From Phallusia mammillata (Eukaryota; Chordata; Ascidiacea; Phlebobranchia; Ascidiidae), in assembly GCA_003260075.1 (NCBI GenBank), contig QLIY01000139.1:72001-136000 (forward strand): 64,000 nucleotides of DNA, read 5' to 3'. A program made the translations under genes and the position numbers. The notes under the pieces were generated by a model. It was given only the letters and a program-made list of their open reading frames with translations, searched no databases and had not been told where the DNA came from. How positions within the stretch are numbered: the first letter of the stretch is position 1; the number at the start of each line of letters is the position of its first letter. Below, in pieces: positions 57,423 to 64,000 of this stretch.

Positions 57423-58428
57423 GTTATAACGGACAAATGATAACTTTAAAATGTGTAGGTTATTTCTTTCGAAAAACTTTTGTGACTTGATCTCTATCAA
57501 CACAGTAACAATAGTAGCTAGCACTTTGAGTGCCGATAGAAAATGTTATATAAGGGATTTGATATCATATAGCCTATCTGAGTGGATTGTGATATCATAA
57601 AGCCTAATAAGCCTATGGTTAAATTATACACAGTACAATTGTGCTGCCTATAACCTAAATCGCATACCATGTAAAAAAAACACGGACCATGTGCACCATT
57701 CTGTTAGCTCAAAAACAGTAAAACAGCAGAGATTACGGAAACAACATCAGATACGTAAATACGACAGACATTGTTCGATGGATCAAACATTCGAGCTTGA
57801 TGCGTTAAACAAACACTGACTTTCTTTCTATTACTGTGTCCCCTCTTGCACTTATGGGCTAGCACAGCCAAATGCAAGGCATTCATTATTATAGGAACTA
57901 GATAGAAACAAAAGTACACAGAAAGCGGAACTGAAAATGGACTTCGTCGCTTGGTGTCTGGTGCAGTGTTAGGCAAATGCTTGTTTGTTCGTTAAAAGCA
58001 TAAGATAGAATGTTCAAACATTAGTAGCACGTGAGGTAATTAAAACAGATCAAAAAAGTAAAACCAAAGGATAAAAGCCTATCATTCCTCGCACAAAAAA
58101 CTGATATTTCCAGTTAGACAAAATATATTGAACTGAGTAGGATGATAATAAGTTACTGTAGCTTGACTAATACTATTAATAACAGTATTGACACAAATAC
58201 AAAAAAGAGATGCCGTAATTATGTTGGAACACCGCAATATTAAGCTGGAACTTTTGCGACATGTAAAGTGATAGGTTCTCGAAAAACCAGCAAATATTTG
58301 ATAAAAAGACGTCCCCAGTTAGTAGATAAAACGGAAAGTAACGGTTTTTATCAAAAGTTTGCAAAACATATTTTAAAAACAAAACAATTGATTTGGCATT
58401 GGTTGACAATAACAAAATAAGGGAAATA

Positions 58429-58593
58429 CAGTAAAACTCGGTTAATTCGGACAAAGCTTTTTGTGAACTTGAGGTAAAAATGATTTGTAATGTGGTAAGG
58501 CTTGAACTAATCGACATCGGTTAATTCTGATCTTCGCCTAATCCGGACAATTCTTTTATTCGAAAGCTGGTCCGGATTAACCGAGGTTTGCTG
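58429..58593. mobile_element. Pogo/Tigger-like MITE with TA target
   Basis: Inverted ends CAGTAAAACTCGGTTAATTC and the matching GATTAACCGAGGTTTGCTG, with TA on both sides (58427-58428 and 58594-58595). An internal ATCGGTTAATTCTGAT repeats the motif. 165 bp, non-coding. Confidence 0.85.
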
Positions 58594-59363
58594 TAGCTTT
58601 AAATGCTGCTTTAGTTTATCAGGGCGTCTGTAGTGACTGCCACTTGCCGAGTAACAACAATTTGTAGTGAGCAATAGTTTGTTATAGAAAAAAGTAACTG
58701 GTTTGCGGACCAAATCATAATATTGTTATGATTATAAATTCAAAATCGGCATACTTCTTTAATTTTTGATACATTCAACCAACTCGTGAAGTTTTTGAAA
58801 TAATTCTCTAGCCGGCAAGTGTGTTTGATGTAAACGTGTCAATTTATTGTTGGTTACGTTTTGAAACAAAAAGCAGCCACTTCGTTATTGTCACACCATA
58901 ATTAGCCTTTTTACATGGAACTTTACTTCTAATTATATCGAAGTAGGGTTGATGAATGGAGTTTTGCTCTGCTGGATGTACACATTATATAAACGAACGA
59001 CAATCTGCTCTTTTTGGCCATGGCTGAACTATGGAAACTATACAGTGGAAAAACGTGCGGTTCCTTTTATACGAAATAGACGGACAGAGTTCAAGTAAAA
59101 AAAATTTTAGATTGATAACAAATTGAATTTCCTATTTTTGTGCATTAATTTATCTTGGTTACCGTTTTATCACAAGAGGACAATAAACACAGCAGAAATA
59201 TAACGTACAGTTCCCTAAACACAAAGCTTTGAAATAACTCAGCAGCGCATCCACACATGGTTCAGAAATGACCAATAGCCTGACCGAACAAGAAAAAGAA
59301 AAAACTCGAAAGGTAAGCGTACAAAATAAGGCTTTTTGTGAACTTGCTTGGAGTTGGCGAGCA

Positions 59364-62300
59364 TTAGTGGCCATGTCCAGCATGTGGGTCGCTGCCAGAC
59401 ATGCCAGCGAATACTGCGTGGAATTCGCCCTCGTATAGAGCTATCATTAACATAAAAGACACACCCAGTAGGAAACCGACATTCTGGTATGCAAAACGCA
59501 GTAGACCGTCTCTTTGCAGGATGGACTCAAGCATTTGTGGAAGCTGAAATTTTAAAGGTCCATGATTAAGCAATCAAAAAACAACATAAGTGGCAGTTAT
59601 GTTAAACAAGTTTTGAACTTTCAACGTTTTAAAATCAACGACCTGTTATTAAGGGTGGTACAGAAAATATTTTAAGAAACGATGATTTAATTGAAAGTTC
59701 ACAAAATTCAAAATATTTCATTTGATGAAAGTAAAAGTATGGTTTGTGCAATTGCACTTAAAAGGATGTACAACATGTTTAATTAATCTTGGTTCATTTA
59801 AGATTTTGACTAAATGTATAGAGATAACATGAAAAATGGATAAAAACAAAATGGCCACTCAAACACTTTCTTAAAGTTTTTTAGCAAATTCCTATGTTTG
59901 ATAAACAAATGTAATGATAAACTGCATTAAAGGGTGAGTGCTTCGGTTACTGATCAAAACAAAAAGTATATCTTTTTACAATCTTTAAATAAACTCCTCA
60001 GAAAGCAATAAACACTTAACAAGTAACTTAAAAATAAACTTACCATGTTAACCATAGCCACATACAGAAAACCACCAGCAGTCATGGCGAGAATCCACAG
60101 CCTAACAGATTCCCCAATAGTCATGCCTAAAAAATATGAATGAGTTTTACAAATAATGAAGACCTGCACGTTTATATTAAACTTTGGTTTGCAAACTGGT
60201 CCAAAAGGTCTTTGTTGATGTTAAGCCAATAAGTTTCAGTAAATGTTAATACACATCATGCATGCACCTCAGATCCTATAAAAAACCATGACATACCATA
60301 TAATGCAACTTATTCAATTGAAACATAAACAGATTTAAATGTCATAATTTATTATTGTAAAACAGTATATTGAACTGTGAGCATGCCTTAGCACTTATTG
60401 CTCTGAGCTGTCTGAATTTTACCAAATTCTGACATCAATTTTAGGGACTCAGTGGGGTAAATGATTGGGTTATAGCATTAAGAAACAAGTAACACCCCAC
60501 AATGCCAGCTGTCAAAGTTTCAGCCAAATGCAAGAAATATTTCATGGCTAAGTGGGTCAAATAACTGCAGAAAAGAAATGCAAAAAATTTTTACGTTGAC
60601 ACTTACCTATAATAACTCCAACAAATGCAAAGCAGGCACTCATGGCATTATAAAGCAAGGCTTGCTTGATGGACATACCAGCGTTAAGAAGCACAGCAAA
60701 ATCGCCCAACTCATGGGGAAGTTCGTGGCAGAAAATTGCTAGAGATGTACTAAGGCCAGATGCTATGCTGCTACTGAACGCAGCACCTACAAAACATATT
60801 AACCAATTAAAGTTTTTAAAGTTGGTGCTCTCATATATAAGCGTATGCAAACAAAAAGAGGTCTGAAGAATTAATAGGCAATTGGAAGAAGGGTCGCTTG
60901 GAAAAAAATCAAACCATATTGAAGTCCTGCTTAAAATTAACTTGTTATGAGTTTAGTGTATAGACCAGTGGTTCTCAACCAGGGCCCAAGCTGTGTTCCA
61001 GGGGTGGGGAAGGGGGCCTGGGGCACGGGTGTACCCTCACCAGGAACACCCACTTAAAGCCATTTTCTTTTCATTCCCTAATTTAATGGACTATGTCACA
61101 TACAATTTGTCTATATTGAGTCTTTCACGATTACGGATTCTTGTTTACTCTATTCGACCTGTTTAAACCGAAATTAGTACTGAATTCCAACATGACATTT
61201 TTTAAGGGGGTCACAGGACTTACAAGGTTACTTAAAAAGGAGCCCCGAGGCCAAAAAGGTACTTTTAGGGGGGGCACAGTCCACGATAGGTTGAGAACCA
61301 CGGTTATAGATAGTTAGAGTTACAANTTTTGGGGGGGGGGGGGGGCACAGTCCACGATAGGTTGAGAACCACGGTTATAGATAGTCAGAGTTACAATTTA
61401 TTAAACTTTTCAGGGGGCAGTAAAAGAAAGGCAAAAATACTGTATTGGGGGTAACTGGAACAATCTAATGAATCTTTTTAAATACTTGGCATTGCACCAA
61501 AATAATAAAGATTAAAATGTGCACACCAATAGCCAAGCCATCACTAAAGTTATGCAATCCATCTCCCATTACTACCATCCATGCCAAGTCCTTAATTCCA
61601 GATGTATTGGTAATTTCAGGATTGGGATGGCTGTGTCCATGGTGATGTCCATGGTGTAGACTCTCTGTGACATAACAATGCAATTAGGAATACTCCTATT
61701 GTTAATGGAGGATTAAAGAGAAAAACAAAGGCAACAAAAATTGCTTTAGTATTATGTTGCTTGCTAAAAGTAAAGTAATAAGATTTTAAAAGCAGTGGTT
61801 TTTAAATGCTAATTTCAAGACAGTTAACTGTTTAGAAAAAGTTTAGACATCATGATAAATACTAAGCCCTGGTAAGCTCTATAAACTGTGCTTTGTTTCG
61901 TTAAACATTCCCAAAAATCTACCTTTCAAATGTGCTATTGTTTCCTAAAAAACATCCTGAAAAGGTGCCTTTCAGCTTTAGGAAGTTGTTGTGTTTTTAT
62001 GTTTGCTATGAAACCATTTGACTTGGGCCACCAACTGCCCTATGTTCTGGCAAGATTAGCCTGAATTGGACAGCCTTACCTATATTAGACTTTAAAACAG
62101 AACTTTTGAAAGTGCATGGAGCATATTTATTAACCACTTTTGAAAAAGCTAATTTTTTACACAAAAATTTATAAATAGCAATACATGTGAAAATCTAATA
62201 TTATTGTTAATGTAAGGCATAGCAGTATTACAGATATTAGGTTTCTGATAGGGGTCACGGTCACAAGTTGTGCTAAAAAAACATCTCAGACAAGGCAAGG

Positions 62301-63969
62301 TTCACAACTCACAAGTTGAACATATGTCACATTGCAATGTCCAATATTGTGTTGTTACCTATTTTGATGGATGAAGTTACAGGTTTCTTGTCTAATACAC
62401 TGTCCTCATCAATGGTTTTGTTATCTTTAAGGTGCAGCTTGACAGGCAAAGGAGGCGTCTTTGTTCCTGTGGGAAATAAAAGTGTCATTTGTTTTATGCA
62501 GTGACTTTTAAACATGCAAAGATGTGTTATTTAAAGCCATTCTTCAGATGTTATTCTGCACATAAATTTTACAATTCATTTAAAAATTGATGATATCATA
62601 AAAAAGTATTACACATTATTAACATGAAGATAGAAATGAATAGGAAAAGACTGTTTGGTCCTTTTTTAGTTATGCATCTTAATTTAGGATTATTTTTGGC
62701 ACTGATATAGGGGTGGTACTAAATACCGTATGTGACCGCATGTGATCGCATGTTATTCCGGTTAAAATACTGCATTGTGTGTGAAATGTGGAAATACAAG
62801 CCCAACAAGGGTAAAATAAACCAGATTCTGGTGTAATTTTTTTTTTACAAACCCTCACCCAAACCGAATAGCTCTGACCATTAGCCCTTCCAAAAGTCCG
62901 CAAAATTATATTTTCGTAAAAGCATATTCAAGTCCTTTACAACTTCCTGTCGTGTGATAACATGCGGTATACCATGTGGTCACATGCACTATTTACTACC
63001 ACCGCTGATATAACACAATTTTAACTTTAAAAATGCCAGATAAAATACTTGACATTAAATTTCCTTGCAAACCAAAGAATTGACAGAATTGCTGTAAAGT
63101 CCGCTATTTTATAGCACTTAAATTAGCTGTTCAAAATCATTAAAAAGGGATCATACCAAAAGTTGTATTTTCCTCCAAGCTAGAGATTTCCTTGTGACTA
63201 TGGTTGCATGCCTAAAAAGCCAAAATAAATGTTGAAAACTGAAAACTCCATGTTTCACACATAATAGCACATTGGCCTTGTAATATAAGATTTACAGTGC
63301 GTATAATACAAGCTTGCACGACACTGTAATTTTATTTTTCAAAAAAACACACAATTAGAAGCAAACATCTTTAAATTATATTTGACACAGCATTTTTAGC
63401 ATACCAAGAAAGCATCCTGAAAAAAATTTTGTACCCCTACGCTGATGATACATATAAAAGTTTTTATGATTAGATTTTGACCTTTTAAGTTTATTTTGTG
63501 AAAACATGTAATGGATCATGCTTACAAACAAGTCTCAAAATATCCATGAAAACATTAATGAGGCAATTATAGGCGCCAAGTTTTGCAAAAATGCAAGGTG
63601 ACGGATGTAAAATATGACATCATTTCTCGTGAAGTTACTAATGCGTGCAACCACAAGAGCTGAAACTTACCCCAGAAGATGAGCATCCACTGTCTTGTGA
63701 TCCGCGAATATCAGGATCATCTTCTGGTGCAGATGGAGCAAATGCCTTTTCATCTTTGGACGAAAGTAGAGAATCTAGAAAGGTAGAGATTTGGTTTTAG
63801 TGGCATCAAAACAAAACACAATGTCTATGATTCATTAGAACATTTATCAGTAGTGGCTACCTTTTACATCTTGGCTACATGGGAAATCAACAACTGAGCT
63901 TTTCACTTGTGACACAACTTTTAAATCAGATGGTGAAGCAATGGGCTTTTTTTCAGACTGTTTTCCTTG
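59364..63969 (-). CDS. LIV-1 subfamily ZIP zinc transporter, C-terminal part
   Basis: SLC39 family member of the LIV-1 group (SLC39A6/A10-like), moving zinc into the cytosol across the plasma membrane or an organelle membrane. Exons right to left: 63861-63969, 63671-63774, 63157-63211, 62359-62466, 61527-61664, 60607-60786, 60044-60126, 59364-59543; more lie beyond the right edge. The first four code a hydrophilic region rich in S, K, D and P. Then come a His cluster ([15 protein letters not shown]), helix IV ([17 protein letters not shown]), helix V ([15 protein letters not shown]), and helices VI-VIII ending YEGEFHAVF and a short HAGHGH tail. Helix VI reads MVNMLPQM where relatives have LVDMLPEM. 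The final tail is longer than in human homologues. N-terminal exons and the promoter are outside the window. Confidence 0.93.
60966..61303. mobile_element. hAT MITE in a ZIP intron
   Basis: Ends CAGTGGTTCTCAACC and GGTTGAGAACCACGG are inverted repeats with one mismatch. Flanks GTATAGAC and TTATAGAT are an eroded 8-bp duplication. Its right end is repeated once more at 61346-61372 by an assembly joint. Confidence 0.85.
61270..61400. repeat. Duplication across an N and G run in a ZIP intron
   Basis: CACAGTCCACGATAGGTTGA through TATAGATAGTTAGAGTTACAA occurs at about 61275-61325 and again from 61346, separated by an N (61326), TTTT and fifteen G (61331-61345). Confidence 0.85.
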
Positions 63970-64000
63970 CTGCAAAAAATAGTCTTTTGCTTTTAAAATG

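Larger units (their letters stand above)
55898..59363. other. Intergenic region between IAP and ZIP genes
   Basis: No coding sequence is recognised in 3.5 kb. Holds one hAT MITE (57293) and one pogo-like MITE (58429). Short GAGTCGGAGAC-type low-complexity motifs occur near 56170 and 49445. Confidence 0.55.

Noticed and set aside
57704..58713. Open frames of 70-113 codons left of the ZIP gene
   Set aside because: Composition is random-like, there are no family motifs, and one overlaps the pogo-like MITE.

Overview
This window reads as a eukaryotic, metazoan, intron-rich and AT-rich genome segment. It is most probably from a tunicate (ascidian): introns are mostly 60-900 bp, genes are closely packed, and ciliary and neural animal genes (IFT80, GAD) occur together. 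The species call is inference; no marker fixes it. The sequence carries three N positions and at least twelve pure C or G runs. Most runs join two near-identical copies of the same stretch, which looks like two haplotypes of a very heterozygous animal glued end to end by the assembly.

Layout, left to right. (1) 68-7058, minus: ten exons of a glutamate decarboxylase (GAD), with the C-terminus off the left edge and the first exon(s) not found. One GAD intron holds a complete, intronless IFT80 on the opposite strand (2272-4554). One GAD coding exon is split by a 69-base excess of C. (2) 9496-14253, plus: the splicing factor CDC40/PRP17 in 12 exons. (3) 15246-16879, minus: an unrecognised 106-residue cysteine-rich protein with a lysine/glycine tail. 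(4) 19174-27652, plus: three tandem METTL27-like SAM methyltransferases with identical exon architecture. The first has a 4-base deletion in exon 2 and the third has an altered SAM-binding glycine loop. (5) 29619-32333, plus: a seven-helix lifeguard/TMBIM protein. (6) 34916-41140, plus: cyclin T, the regulatory subunit of P-TEFb, in 15 exons. (7) 42504-55897, minus: an XIAP-type inhibitor of apoptosis (three BIRs, UBA, RING) that appears to have a roughly 415-residue N-terminal extension of unknown homology. (8) 59364-63969 and on past the right edge, minus: a LIV-1 subfamily ZIP zinc transporter.

These are unrelated housekeeping, signalling and neural genes and do not form an operon or shared pathway. 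The METTL27-like trio is the only local gene family. Splice phases were checked by adding exon lengths: CDC40, cyclin T, lifeguard, METTL-B, METTL-C and the cysteine-rich protein all close to an exact multiple of three with a terminal stop.

Intergenic and intronic space is rich in small non-autonomous elements. At least five hAT-type MITEs have perfect 8-bp target duplications, and there is one pogo/Tigger-like MITE with a TA target and a tRNA-derived SINE family. No CRISPR, operon or prokaryotic feature was seen, and no convincing functional tRNA or rRNA gene.
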